Assembly: GCF_003182135.1 (NCBI RefSeq)
Contig: NZ_QGTL01000021.1
Span: forward strand, 1 to 52,686
Length of the DNA: 52,686 nucleotides
Direction of reading: 5' to 3'
From: Nocardia neocaledoniensis
Lineage (GTDB): Bacteria; Actinomycetota; Actinomycetes; Mycobacteriales; Mycobacteriaceae
Below are positions 1-9,305 of this stretch, piece by piece. Position 1 is the stretch's first letter. Each line of letters opens with the position of its first letter. Position numbers and translations under genes: made by a program. The notes below the pieces were generated by a model. The model saw only the letters and a list, made by a program, of their open reading frames with translations. It was not told the DNA's origin and made no database searches.

Positions 1-77
1 CTGGCGATCACCCGACGAGTACGAAGCCAGCTATCATCACCGGGTTCCTACTGGAACCAGATAATCCGCTCTCTGGA

Positions 78-719
78 TTAGCGGGGGAACCTCAGCCTGG
101 GAGCACAGCAGCTCTTCACCACAAGCCAATTCGATTCGGGGCTCATCCTCGCTCGCGCGGGGAGCACGAGCAGAAGACCGTCGCGCAGCTCATGCGGGAG
201 GTCTCCATCCCCGCTCGCGCGGGGAGCACTCCTGAAGTTGCTTCGGCTGCTCTCGGACGTGGGGCTCATCCCCGCTCGCGCGGGGAGCACCTGTCGACGC
301 GCGGCACCGCGGCGAGCACGTGGGGCTCATCCCCGCTCGCGCGGGGAGCACACTCGCCGCAGGACCAGCACTCGACGCGGTTCCAGGGCTCATCCCCGCT
401 CGCGCGGGGAGCACGACACAGACGTTTTCGCCTCCGTCAGTATCGAGGGCTCATCCCCGCTCGCGCGGGGAGCACCGGGGCCGGTTCCGGTTCGGGCGCC
501 AGCATCGGGGCTCATCCCCGCTCGCGCGGGGAGCACCGCTCGATGATGAACATGACGCCGTCGCCACCGGGCTCATCCCCGCTCGCGCGGGGAGCACCCG
601 GCCGCATTCACATCGGCCGGATCAAGTCGGGGCTCATCCCCGCTCGCGCGGGGAGCACGAACAGGGCGTCGAACATGGTGGCTTCTTTCCGGGCTCATCC
701 CCGCTCGCGCGGGGAGCAC
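78..719 (-). CRISPR. Type I-E CRISPR array, 10 clear repeats, decayed left end
   Basis: Ten 29-base repeats start at 139, 201, 262, 323, 386, 447, 508, 569, 630 and 691. On the plus strand each begins GGGCTCATCC and ends GGGGAGCAC, with an inner dyad of CCCCGC and GCGGGG. Spacers are 32 bases apart from one of 33 (168-200) and one of 34 (352-385). In reverse complement the repeat begins GTGCTCCCCGCG, which matches the usual transcribed orientation of type I-E repeats, so transcription should run leftwards. Decay supports this: the repeat at 139 has one change, the repeat at 201 has an altered first part, and 78-106 keeps only the GGGAGCAC end followed by an exactly 32-base spacer-like stretch (107-138). 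Decay at the trailer end is typical. No cas gene is visible to the right; cas genes could lie left of the window. Confidence 0.97.
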
Positions 720-810
720 ACTAACTGACCTGCATGTTCACACAGCACTCGACAGAATTACATTCACTTTTCGAGCAAAACCACAATAGTCAAACCAACA
801 CCCCGGTCGC
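720..810 (-). promoter_or_regulatory. Probable CRISPR leader
   Basis: The bases just right of the last repeat are AT-rich compared with everything around them and contain no ORF of note. This is the leader side predicted from repeat orientation and from decay at the opposite end. The exact right limit is not defined by the sequence. Confidence 0.6.
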
Positions 811-1241
811 CGCACCGCTGCCGTCCTTGCGCCAGTCTCGACCACCTTGTCCACCTCCCACTCTGAAGGCCATGTCTAAGCGACATTGAGTCGAAGATCC
901 TCGATTCGCGCTGCAGTGTCCAGCATCTCCATGATGCGCTGCCCCCATCAAGTCGGTGACGATAGTGTCGAGGTAGGTGTTAAGTACAGTGCGCTAAACA
1001 AGCCCTCCGGCCGCACGTTCGTCGAGAATCAGCGGGTCCGGTCGGCATTCATGCCTAGCCATCCGCTGCCGCCACATGAACGTGGACGAACCGCGCGACA
1101 GTTCAGTCGCGACAGTTCAATCCCGAACTACCCTCTACCTCAACCGCCACCGGGCATGACTACCTCCACGACCTCGCGGCCGCGGACCACCTCGAACACG
1201 CCACCATCCTCGAGTGACCGCGACCGATCCCCTTTCTGTCG
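811..1241. other. Stretch without a supportable gene
   Basis: ORFs here have mixed codon use and no recognisable protein. Short minus-strand fragments around 885-1000 vaguely recall a HigB-like toxin C-terminus, but stops interrupt them. The stretch is best read as decayed DNA between the CRISPR leader and the DUF6283-like pseudogene. Confidence 0.5.
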
Positions 1242-1707
1242 TCATTCGTCGGAGAATCCAGAATCGGCCAGATTCAGGTCCGATCGAGTGCGAGCGACCT
1301 TCCAGATCGCCAGCTGGGCATCCAACCCGGGTTGATCGCTGTCGCTCTGACCATGCCCGGCAGCCTCAGCACCCGAGGTGAACAACGGCACCGGCGACTC
1401 GTAGCCCTGCGCCTGTTCGAATGTGTGCGGGCTGATCCGCGCCTGAATCAACGCAAGGCGCAATGCCAACAGTTCGCCCCCGCCGTGGCAGCCCACCCAT
1501 CCGCCGCACAGCCGAGTCCGCGTCGGTCTGGTGACACTGGAACAGATGAGGCGCCTGCACACCCATGTCCCCGTCATAGTTACGCAGCTTCTCGTACTCG
1601 CCGAAATCCCACACCCCACTGGGAACATCACGCCGGTACGGACAACTCACACACGGCCGCGGCGCCGGAGGGCCCATCTGGTCGCCGACCGCGTCGCCAG
1701 GTTCCAC
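1242..1707 (-). pseudogene. Frameshifted DUF6283-like Cys-rich protein
   Basis: Reading leftwards from 1707, the first frame gives a Cys-rich protein with RPCVSCPYRRDVPSGVW and, about 30 residues later, LFQCHQTDADS. The next expected block (LCGGWVGCHGGGEL, then LALRLALIQARIS) lies in a different frame that continues to the stop at 1242. The switch falls near 1515-1525, where one extra G, or two missing bases, in GACTCGGCTGTGC would explain it. This Cys pattern (CxxC, then C-H, then C-x6-CH) is what I recall for DUF6283, a family of unknown function found in actinobacteria and their phages. I infer an inactivated gene, though a sequencing error at this single place would look the same. Confidence 0.6.
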
Positions 1708-2102
1708 AACATCCCCCTCGCACGCAGCAGCCTGGCCACCGACTATCCGTGACTACGGACCAACTGCGCCAAGATTAACCCCGGCACGATCGAGGACGCC
1801 ACCCACTGCGCCACAGTCCTCCCACCGTCAGACATAGCCGCGACACCGACATCAGACCATCCCACCGAACCAGTATGGGTGTACCGCCGTACAACAGCGA
1901 CGTTGTGCGTGAGCTAGCACCAGGCGCACAGATTCCAAAGGATCCAGCAGGCGTCCCCTTATATGCCCACGCTTCGTCACGGCCGGCGATCGCCGAAACC
2001 TCGGGCTACACAAAAAATCCCGGCGTGAGATAGTCATCCATACTGCCCCCCTAACCCGGGCGGCAGTGTCGGCCAATTCATCCGCCAGATAGGAACACCC
2101 GC
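1708..2102. other. Intergenic region upstream of lsr2, no gene seen
   Basis: No ORF with actinobacterial codon bias was found. The part just before the lsr2 start holds a short dyad (ACTGCC near 2040 and GGCAGT near 2060) and an AGGAA element before the ATG at 2103. Promoters for lsr2 and for the leftward pseudogene presumably lie here, but I cannot place them. Confidence 0.4.
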
Positions 2103-2450
2103 ATGGCACGCAAAGTGGTAGTCAACATAGTCGACGACATCGACGGCACCACCCCCGCTAGCGAAACGGTCACCTTCGGCATCGATGGCGCCCTCTACGA
2201 AATCGACCTCTCCGACAGCAACGCCGCCAAGCTCCGCGACAACCTGGCGCACTGGGTCGCACACGCACGCAAAACCGGCCGCACAACCAAATCGACCAGC
2301 CGCAACACCGCCACACCGGCCACACCCACCCGAAACCGCAACGACCTCACCGCCATCCGAGCCTGGGCAGCCGAAAACGGCCACAAAGTCTCCGCACGCG
2401 GCCGCATCGCCGCCGAAATCGTCGACGCCTACAACAAGGCCGTGGCCTAG
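2103..2450 (+). CDS. lsr2: Lsr2 family nucleoid-associated protein
   Basis: The 115-residue protein has the two-part Lsr2 plan. Residues 1-60 (start MARKVVVNIVDDIDGT, then VTFGIDGALYEIDLS) form the beta-rich dimerisation domain. Residues about 80-115 form the DNA-binding domain, IRAWAAENGHKVSARGRIAA, whose RGR loop inserts into the minor groove of AT-rich DNA. A basic Thr/Ala/Pro-rich linker joins them. Lsr2 bridges DNA and silences AT-rich, often acquired genes, so it is the functional analogue of H-NS. Length matches the family. Mycobacteriales often carry more than one lsr2, and this copy next to decayed DNA and a CRISPR array may be an accessory paralogue rather than the housekeeping one. 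An AGGAA element precedes the ATG. It is transcribed alone. Confidence 0.93.
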   Translation: MARKVVVNIVDDIDGTTPASETVTFGIDGALYEIDLSDSNAAKLRDNLAHWVAHARKTGRTTKSTSRNTATPATPTRNRNDLTAIRAWAAENGHKVSARGRIAAEIVDAYNKAVA

Positions 2451-2857
2451 CCAACCAGCCGACCCGCCCCACCCAACACGAACCAGTCGCCTGGCGTTTC
2501 GTCGTCTCCATCGCAGGCAGCCTCGCCGGGCCGCGGTGAAGATGACCGTAAGTCGGGAAACCGAAGGATCGGCCGCGGGTCCGCGTCGACATGACCATCT
2601 CGGATCGGCCGCGGCAACCTCCGCGACGAGACGGATCGACCTGGCCTCTGGAATGAGTCGGACACGGGCCTCGGCGACGGATTCTCCGGCTTCTCGACTC
2701 GCGAGACACATCCCAGGCCACCTGGTGGTATCGATTGCCACGAGCGAGGGGTACGGCCCACCGCAGCACCACAGTTCTTCCTGCGGCCCCGTGCTCGTCC
2801 TGGGCGATGCGTTCTATCACCGGGTACTACGAATTCACCGACGTGCCCGCCAGAGGA
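2451..2857. other. Stretch without a supportable gene
   Basis: Several overlapping ORFs are open on both strands simply because the DNA is GC-rich. None has a recognisable motif, ribosome site or consistent third-position bias. The region separates lsr2 from the tail of the GntR gene. I saw no terminator hairpin that I would defend. Confidence 0.45.
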
Positions 2858-3586
2858 TCACCCCGGCTCTTCGTCCCACATCCCCACCTTCTCCAGCTGA
2901 GAGACGAGGTCGTCGGCGCCTGCCATGATGTGCTCGCGCATCAGGCTGGTCGCCGAGTCGGCCCGGCGCCGCCGCAGCGCGTCGAGAATGGCCGGGTGGT
3001 CACGCACGGAATCGTCGCCATGCCCCTCGATATCGAAGTAGAAGCGGTTCGGGAGCTGTTTGACCATGGCCCCCAGTGCGATCGCCAGCCGCGGCGACTC
3101 GGCCGCGAGGTTCACGACCCGATGGAATTCGTGGCCTAGGTCCAGAATCCGCTCCACATCGATGTTCTCCCTGGCGGCGCGCACGTGCGCCTCGACCACG
3201 TCGTCGAGGTGATCGAGGCGTTCGGCGGAGATTCGGGTCGCCGCGCGGCCCGCCAACTCCCCCGACACCGTGGCGCGCAGCCAGAACATGTCACGCACGT
3301 CCTCACGGGTGAACCCGACGACCCGGTAACCCCGGCGCGGCACCAGTTCCAGGAAGCCGTCGGCACTCAGCATGAGCAGCGCCGCACGGACCGGAGTGTT
3401 GCTGACGCCGAGCGTCTCGGCGACGGCCTCGGCACGGACGAACTCACCTGGGCGCACCTGGCCCGAGATGATCCGTTCCCGCACATGGCCCGCCACTTCT
3501 TCAGGCAGCTGCCGTCGTTCGCCACCCAGGTCGCGCTGTCCTGTTCCATCGCCCACCGCGAACGGCGAGCTGGGCGCCGAGGTCAT
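2858..3586 (-). CDS. GntR family regulator with FCD domain (FadR subfamily), copy 1
   Basis: This is a 242-residue transcription factor. A winged helix occupies residues 25-95 (ERIISGQVRPGEFVRAEAVA, then LGVSNTPVRAALLMLSADGF and LVPRRGYRV). An all-helical FCD ligand-binding domain follows, with the metal-binding type pattern around DLGHEFHRVVNLAA. Such proteins usually repress catabolic operons and release DNA when an organic acid binds. The start is fixed by GAGGAGGGTCGG before the ATG. It diverges from a LysR gene with only 44 bases between, and these hold an AT-rich operator-like site that recurs before the CoA-transferase at 9.1 kb. It is a clear paralogue of the GntR at 18982 (shared LGVSNTP, EL/LVPRRG, LPNRFY), which suggests related ligands. 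Confidence 0.93.
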   Translation of the reverse strand: MTSAPSSPFAVGDGTGQRDLGGERRQLPEEVAGHVRERIISGQVRPGEFVRAEAVAETLGVSNTPVRAALLMLSADGFLELVPRRGYRVVGFTREDVRDMFWLRATVSGELAGRAATRISAERLDHLDDVVEAHVRAARENIDVERILDLGHEFHRVVNLAAESPRLAIALGAMVKQLPNRFYFDIEGHGDDSVRDHPAILDALRRRRADSATSLMREHIMAGADDLVSQLEKVGMWDEEPG

Positions 3587-3608
3587 CCGACCCTCCTCTT
3601 CTAGTCCG

Positions 3609-3630
3609 GTTGATAATATACAATACTTTA
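3609..3630. promoter_or_regulatory. AT-rich operator-like site between GntR and LysR genes
   Basis: The 44-base divergent gap contains TTGATAATATACAATACTTT. The core AATATACAATACTT closely matches AATATATCATACTT at 9202-9215 upstream of the CoA-transferase gene. The shared sequence in otherwise GC-rich DNA points to a common regulator, most simply the adjacent GntR protein. Confidence 0.55.
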
Positions 3631-4533
3631 ATGGAGTTGCGTCAGCTGGAGATCTTTTGCGCCGTCGCCGAGGAATTGCACTTCGGCCGCGCGGCGGAAC
3701 GTCTTCATCTGGCCCAGCCCTATCTCAGCCGGTCCGTCCGGGCGCTGGAGGCCGACTTGGGCACGCCGTTGTTCGAACGCACTACTCGTCGGGTCGAGCT
3801 GACCCATGCCGGACACGTACTGCGCGATTCCGCCGCGGCGATGCTGCGGATCGAGGCGCGGGCACGCGCCGATGTCACCGCCGCGCATCGGGGTGAGGCG
3901 GGCACAGTACGGCTCAGCTTCGCGGGACCGTCCTCTCAGGCGATGGTGGGCAGGCTGGCGCGAGCGATCCGTGAACGGCACGCGGGCATCACGCTGGCTG
4001 TGCGGCCGGGACGTTACGGTCCCGGCGTACTCGACGAGCTCCTGGACCGGTCCACCGACCTGGCCATCGCGCGTTTCGCGTGCGCCCCGCCCGAGGTGGA
4101 GTGCCGACCGGTAGCCCGCGAACTCGGCGTGCTGGTGGTACCTGCGTCCCACCCAGTCGCACAGCGGGATGCCGTGTCGCTCACCGCACTCCGTTACGAG
4201 CCGTTCATCACGCTGCCGGAAGGTTCCGGTTCCGCTGTTCGCTCGACGTTCACAGCGGCGTGCCGCGCCGCGGGGTTCGAGCCGGAGATCGCGCAGACTG
4301 CGCCGGACTCGTGGACGTGCGTCGCACTCGTCGCCGCCGGAGTCGGGCTGCATTTCACCACCGACGCGGCTGCGGCCACCCTGCCCACCGAGGGAGTCCG
4401 GGTCATGCCGCTCGCCGGCGACATCCCCATCGCTCCAGTACTCGGATACCTGGTGTGGCGACAAGGCGATCACGATCCCACGCTGCGCCGCGTCCTGCAC
4501 CTGTCCGAGCAGGTGCTTCCGACGGTTTCGTGA
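3631..4533 (+). CDS. LysR family transcriptional regulator
   Basis: The 300-residue protein starts MELRQLEIFCAVAEELHFGR and has the classical LysR N-terminal winged helix (residues 1-60: AAERLHLAQPYLSRSVRALE, LGTPLFERTTRRVELT), a linker helix, and a two-lobe periplasmic-binding-like effector domain from about residue 90 (VRLSFAGPSSQAMVG). LysR proteins generally activate a divergent or nearby catabolic operon when bound to a pathway intermediate. The ATG at 3631 fits the family N-terminus; an in-frame TTG at 3610 would add seven residues overlapping the operator and is less likely. It faces the GntR gene, and its stop lies 44 bases from the convergent ALDH gene. The target genes are not evident. 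Confidence 0.93.
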   Translation: MELRQLEIFCAVAEELHFGRAAERLHLAQPYLSRSVRALEADLGTPLFERTTRRVELTHAGHVLRDSAAAMLRIEARARADVTAAHRGEAGTVRLSFAGPSSQAMVGRLARAIRERHAGITLAVRPGRYGPGVLDELLDRSTDLAIARFACAPPEVECRPVARELGVLVVPASHPVAQRDAVSLTALRYEPFITLPEGSGSAVRSTFTAACRAAGFEPEIAQTAPDSWTCVALVAAGVGLHFTTDAAAATLPTEGVRVMPLAGDIPIAPVLGYLVWRQGDHDPTLRRVLHLSEQVLPTVS

Positions 4534-4577
4534 ATACTGCTGCACCGGAACAGATTTCCAGCACAACAGCCCCGATC

Positions 4578-6092
<1,515 letters not shown>

Positions 6093-6143
6093 ACTCTTTC
6101 GAACCTGTTTCTGCGAAGGGATGATGGAAGGTGACCGGAATAC

Positions 6144-7757
6144 TCAGTCGATGTGCAGCGCACGCATCCGGTTGTAGAGGGTCGATCGGCTCAGACCGAT
6201 GGCTCGCGCCGCCTGCTTGCGATTGCCGCCCGCGGCTTCCAGCGCGTTGACGATGATCTCGCGCTCGGCCAGCCGCAGGGGCGAGGTCGATCCGCGGCCA
6301 CGGAAGCGGTGGGAACCGGGCAGATCGGCGGGCACGATGTCGCCCGCTGTGCGGGTGGCCGCGAGCGCACCCACCACTCGCCGCAGTTCGGCGAGATTGC
6401 CGGGCCAGGGTTGCTCGGCCAGTACCCGCAATGTTTCGGGGGTCATGCGGGCACGCCCATCGGCACCAGCGGCATCGGCGAACATCAGCTGCGCCAGCCG
6501 CGGGATTTCCTCCCGTCGCCTGCGCAACGGCAGCAGTTCTCGGTACGAGGCGCACAGTGCCATCAACCTGTCTTGCGCGCGAGCAGACCCGTCGTCGGGA
6601 GCGCAGGTGAGCACGACCCGACGGCTGGTGGTGCCGAGCCATCGCGACAGCAGGGTGACCAGCGCGTCCGAAAGCAGGTGAACGTGTTCGACGATCACCG
6701 CGGGCCCCGCCGACTGCAGCAGGCACGCCGCGTTCGCCGCCCACGCGTCCTCACCGAGGGCGACCACGTCGGCGGCGTCGATGATCTCGGCGTCGGTTCC
6801 CGCGACAGTCCGGGCTTCGGTGGTCCGCCCCGATCCGGGCTCGCCGGCCACGAGCAGGGGCCAGGCAAGGGCGCGGGGTTTCACGGCGCGCCGGGGCCGC
6901 GGCGCGATCTCGGTGGCGACGATGTCGATCAGCGTGCCGTCGACATCGTCGATGGGCGTACACGCCATCTCGATCGCGCGACCCGAGGTGAGGGTGAGCC
7001 GGTGGCTGCGATCCCCACCGGCGTGGGTGAGCTCGGCGCAGGTACGCAGCGCCGCGTGATCGGGGGGCTCCAGCATCCCCAGCGCCGCCGGCGTCGCCAG
7101 CACGAGCTCGTCGCCCATGACCACGACCGGACGGCCACGGCGTTTGGTGGCCTGCTGGAACACGTCGAGCAACCGGTGGTGGGTCTGCTGAGAATCACGC
7201 TGCAGCCGTTCCTCGATATCGCGCACCATGCGGCGGACGAGTTGCGGGAACAGTCGGTGGTCCGAGCCGGTCGGTCCCCCGATGTCGAGGACGCCGATGA
7301 GCCGACCGGTCACCGGATGCAGGATCGGGTGACCGTAACAGGTGAATCGATGCAGGGCGCGGTTGAAGTGCTCGGGGCCTTGGACCAGCAGCGCGCTACG
7401 CGTCTCCAGTGGCGTGCCCACCGCGTTGGTACCGATCACGTCCTCGGCCAGCTGGGCGCCGGGCACCAGCCCGAGCTCGACCAACGGGGCCCGGACCAGG
7501 GGGTCGGGGCTGCGCACGTCGACCAGGCGGGCCGTACGGTCGGCGAGCGCCATCGCCAGCGGGGCGCCGTCCAGGTCCGACAGTGCCCGGTCGAGGACGG
7601 GGAGGGCCGCGCGGGCGAGGCTGTCGTCGAGTCGGGGCGGCGTCTGCGCGGGAAACGCGATGTCGTCGCTGATTCCGTACAGCCGCGACCGGCGCCACGC
7701 CGTGGCGATGTCAGTGCGGAAGGACGGTTGTTCTGGGCTCTGCGTAGTGCTGCGCAC
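6144..7757 (-). CDS. AcoR/MimR-like GAF and Fis-type activator with reduced AAA+ domain
   Basis: The protein of about 537 residues begins with the AcoR-type element TAWRRSRLYGI, followed by a GAF-like sensor (LAEDVIGTNAVGTPLE, TCYGHPILHPVTGRLIGVLD). A reduced AAA+ region has a Walker-A-like GEPGSGRT with Arg in place of Lys, and no GAFTGA loop. It ends in a Fis helix-turn-helix (GGNRKQAARAIGLSRSTLYN). Proteins of this build activate acetoin, propane or alcohol catabolism genes in actinobacteria without sigma-54. I place the start at GTG 7757: upstream codons to 7880 have poor third-position GC, while AAGGTGG lies just before this GTG. Fis domains of the NtrC class bind TGT-N10/11-ACA dyads, so this protein is a candidate for the dyads in the right half of the window, which is inference only. 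Confidence 0.85.
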   Translation of the reverse strand: MRSTTQSPEQPSFRTDIATAWRRSRLYGISDDIAFPAQTPPRLDDSLARAALPVLDRALSDLDGAPLAMALADRTARLVDVRSPDPLVRAPLVELGLVPGAQLAEDVIGTNAVGTPLETRSALLVQGPEHFNRALHRFTCYGHPILHPVTGRLIGVLDIGGPTGSDHRLFPQLVRRMVRDIEERLQRDSQQTHHRLLDVFQQATKRRGRPVVVMGDELVLATPAALGMLEPPDHAALRTCAELTHAGGDRSHRLTLTSGRAIEMACTPIDDVDGTLIDIVATEIAPRPRRAVKPRALAWPLLVAGEPGSGRTTEARTVAGTDAEIIDAADVVALGEDAWAANAACLLQSAGPAVIVEHVHLLSDALVTLLSRWLGTTSRRVVLTCAPDDGSARAQDRLMALCASYRELLPLRRRREEIPRLAQLMFADAAGADGRARMTPETLRVLAEQPWPGNLAELRRVVGALAATRTAGDIVPADLPGSHRFRGRGSTSPLRLAEREIIVNALEAAGGNRKQAARAIGLSRSTLYNRMRALHID

Positions 7758-7893
7758 GCGACACCACCTTGTCTCGCGGGCTCCGGATAGTGGGTCGTGC
7801 GGTGCCGGCCGGAGTGTCGAACGGAATTCTTCGGGAACATCCGAGGTCGGTGGAACCGCAGGCCGCCCATCGGAATACAACCGCCAAACCGCG

Positions 7894-9147
7894 TCAGATG
7901 ACGCGTTTGACCTTCAGCGCTTCGAGTTCGTCGGCGTCGAGTCCGAGCAGGTCCCGGTATACCTCGTCGTTGTGCGTGCCGAGTTCGGCAGCGGGCTGGT
8001 CGAGGCCGACTCGGGAGCCCGACATGTGGATCGGGATGCCGCCCGCGACGGCGTCGATCGGGCCCACCCGCGGATCTTCGAGCCGCTGCAGCGCACCGCG
8101 CTCGAACAGGGCCGGATCGGCGAGCGCTTCCAGCGCGGTGCGCACCGGAACACAGGGCACTCCGCGGCGCACGTTGAGTTCCTCGATGACCTCCGCCGAG
8201 GTGTGCCCGCGGGTCCAGGCCTCGATCAGCTCGTCGAGGACAGCGGCGTTGACCGCGCGTGGCCCGCGACCGGCGAACCGTTCGTCGTCGATGAGGTCGG
8301 GTAGCCCGATGGCTTCGAAGATCGAGCGCGCCCAGGTGTCGCTCGCCGCGGCGATCGAAACGTAACCGTCGCTCGTCGGATAGACACCGAAGGGCGCCAG
8401 CCGACTGTGGCTGTTACCCGAGCGGGCTGGAAAACCGTGCCGCTGCAGCACATCCGGGTGCTCGAACGGCAGCAACGAGGTCACACACTCGAGCATCGAG
8501 ACCTGCACATGCTGGCCCTCGCCGGTGACCGTGCGCTGCAGCAAGGCCGATTGCAGACCGATGACCGCATACAGCGGGGCGAGCATGTCGGAGATGGCGA
8601 CACCGGTCCGGATCGGCGGACCGTCGGCGAACCCGGTGGTGTCCATCAAGCCGCTCAGGGCCTGCACCGTGATGTCCATGGCCTTAACACCCGGGTACAT
8701 GCTTGGCGCGCCGAGCCCGTTCACCGAGCAGTAGACGATTCGGGGGTTGGCCGCCCGTACCGACTCGTAATCCACGCCGAGGCGCTGCACGGTGCCGTCG
8801 CTGAGGTTCTCGAAGACGACGTCGGCGTCCTCGGCCAGGCGGAAGAACAGCGCGCGCCCCTCGGGCGACTTCAGGTCGAGCGTGATCGACTTCTTCTGGC
8901 GCGCCCTGGCCAGGATCGACAGCGAGATGTCCCCCTCCGACACCGCGTCGAAGTGTATCCCGCCCCGACCGTGGAAGGGTGGGTTGAACCGGGCGATGTC
9001 GCCGCCGACCGGTGATTCGATCTTAATGACCTCGGCACCGAGGCCGGCCAGCAGCAGCGTCCCGTAGGGCCCGGCCAGCGCCACCGTCAGATCCAACACG
9101 CGCAGCCCCGACAGCGGCTGCGCGCGCTGCGTTGTCGATTCGCTCAA
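7894..9147 (-). CDS. CaiB/BaiF (class III) CoA-transferase 1
   Basis: The enzyme should move CoA between organic acids through mixed anhydrides on an active-site Asp. The family start is GLRVLDLTVALAGPYGTLLL followed by GAEVIKIESPVGGD. KKSITLDLKSPEGRALF is the nucleotide-binding part, and the likely catalytic Asp lies in GVAISDMLAPLYA. Length, about 417 residues, is normal. The open frame extends to a GTG at 9201, but that codon touches the AT-rich operator at 9202-9220. A TTG at 9147 with GGGAG nine bases before it fits better, so the N-terminus is uncertain by 18 residues. The gene runs leftwards towards the AcoR-like activator. The acceptor acid is unknown. Confidence 0.9.
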   Translation of the reverse strand: MSESTTQRAQPLSGLRVLDLTVALAGPYGTLLLAGLGAEVIKIESPVGGDIARFNPPFHGRGGIHFDAVSEGDISLSILARARQKKSITLDLKSPEGRALFFRLAEDADVVFENLSDGTVQRLGVDYESVRAANPRIVYCSVNGLGAPSMYPGVKAMDITVQALSGLMDTTGFADGPPIRTGVAISDMLAPLYAVIGLQSALLQRTVTGEGQHVQVSMLECVTSLLPFEHPDVLQRHGFPARSGNSHSRLAPFGVYPTSDGYVSIAAASDTWARSIFEAIGLPDLIDDERFAGRGPRAVNAAVLDELIEAWTRGHTSAEVIEELNVRRGVPCVPVRTALEALADPALFERGALQRLEDPRVGPIDAVAGGIPIHMSGSRVGLDQPAAELGTHNDEVYRDLLGLDADELEALKVKRVI

Positions 9148-9201
9148 GACGTCGCACTCCCGTTCACGATCCGCCGCAGCCTGCGCCGCAGTGTGAGACA
9201 C

Positions 9202-9221
9202 AATATATCATACTTAAAGTG
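9202..9221. promoter_or_regulatory. AT-rich operator-like site before CoA-transferase 1
   Basis: AATATATCATACTTAAAGT stands out in GC-rich DNA immediately upstream of the coding start. Its core matches the site in the GntR/LysR gap (AATATACAATACTT) and more loosely the sites at 18929, 20584, 28671 and 34591. The adjacent-GntR regulon is the simplest explanation. Confidence 0.5.
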
Positions 9222-9305
9222 TTGTGGCCCACATCAGGACAGTGCCGCTGCGCGATGTGGCCCGGGCCGCACCTGGGGGCGGAGAGTTGCGGCCCGGGCC
9301 GTTGG

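Noticed and set aside
192..728. Long overlapping ORFs with repeated SSPLARGA/HPRSRGEH/IPARAGST peptides
   Set aside because: They are translations of the CRISPR repeats in several frames, not proteins.
885..1000. Minus-strand fragment EMLDTAARIEDLRL resembling a HigB toxin C-terminus
   Set aside because: Only about 18 residues resemble the family, a stop follows at once, and no antitoxin is adjacent.
886..1335. A 149-residue plus-strand ORF
   Set aside because: It lacks recognisable motifs, has poor codon bias and overlaps the end of the DUF6283-like pseudogene on the other strand.
2447..2761. 104-residue minus-strand ORF between lsr2 and the GntR gene
   Set aside because: Arg/Pro/Ser-rich composition typical of shadow reading, no motif, no ribosome site.
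7758..7880. N-terminal extension of the AcoR-like activator to 7880
   Set aside because: Third-position GC is far below that of neighbours and the sequence lacks homology; GTG 7757 has a better ribosome site.
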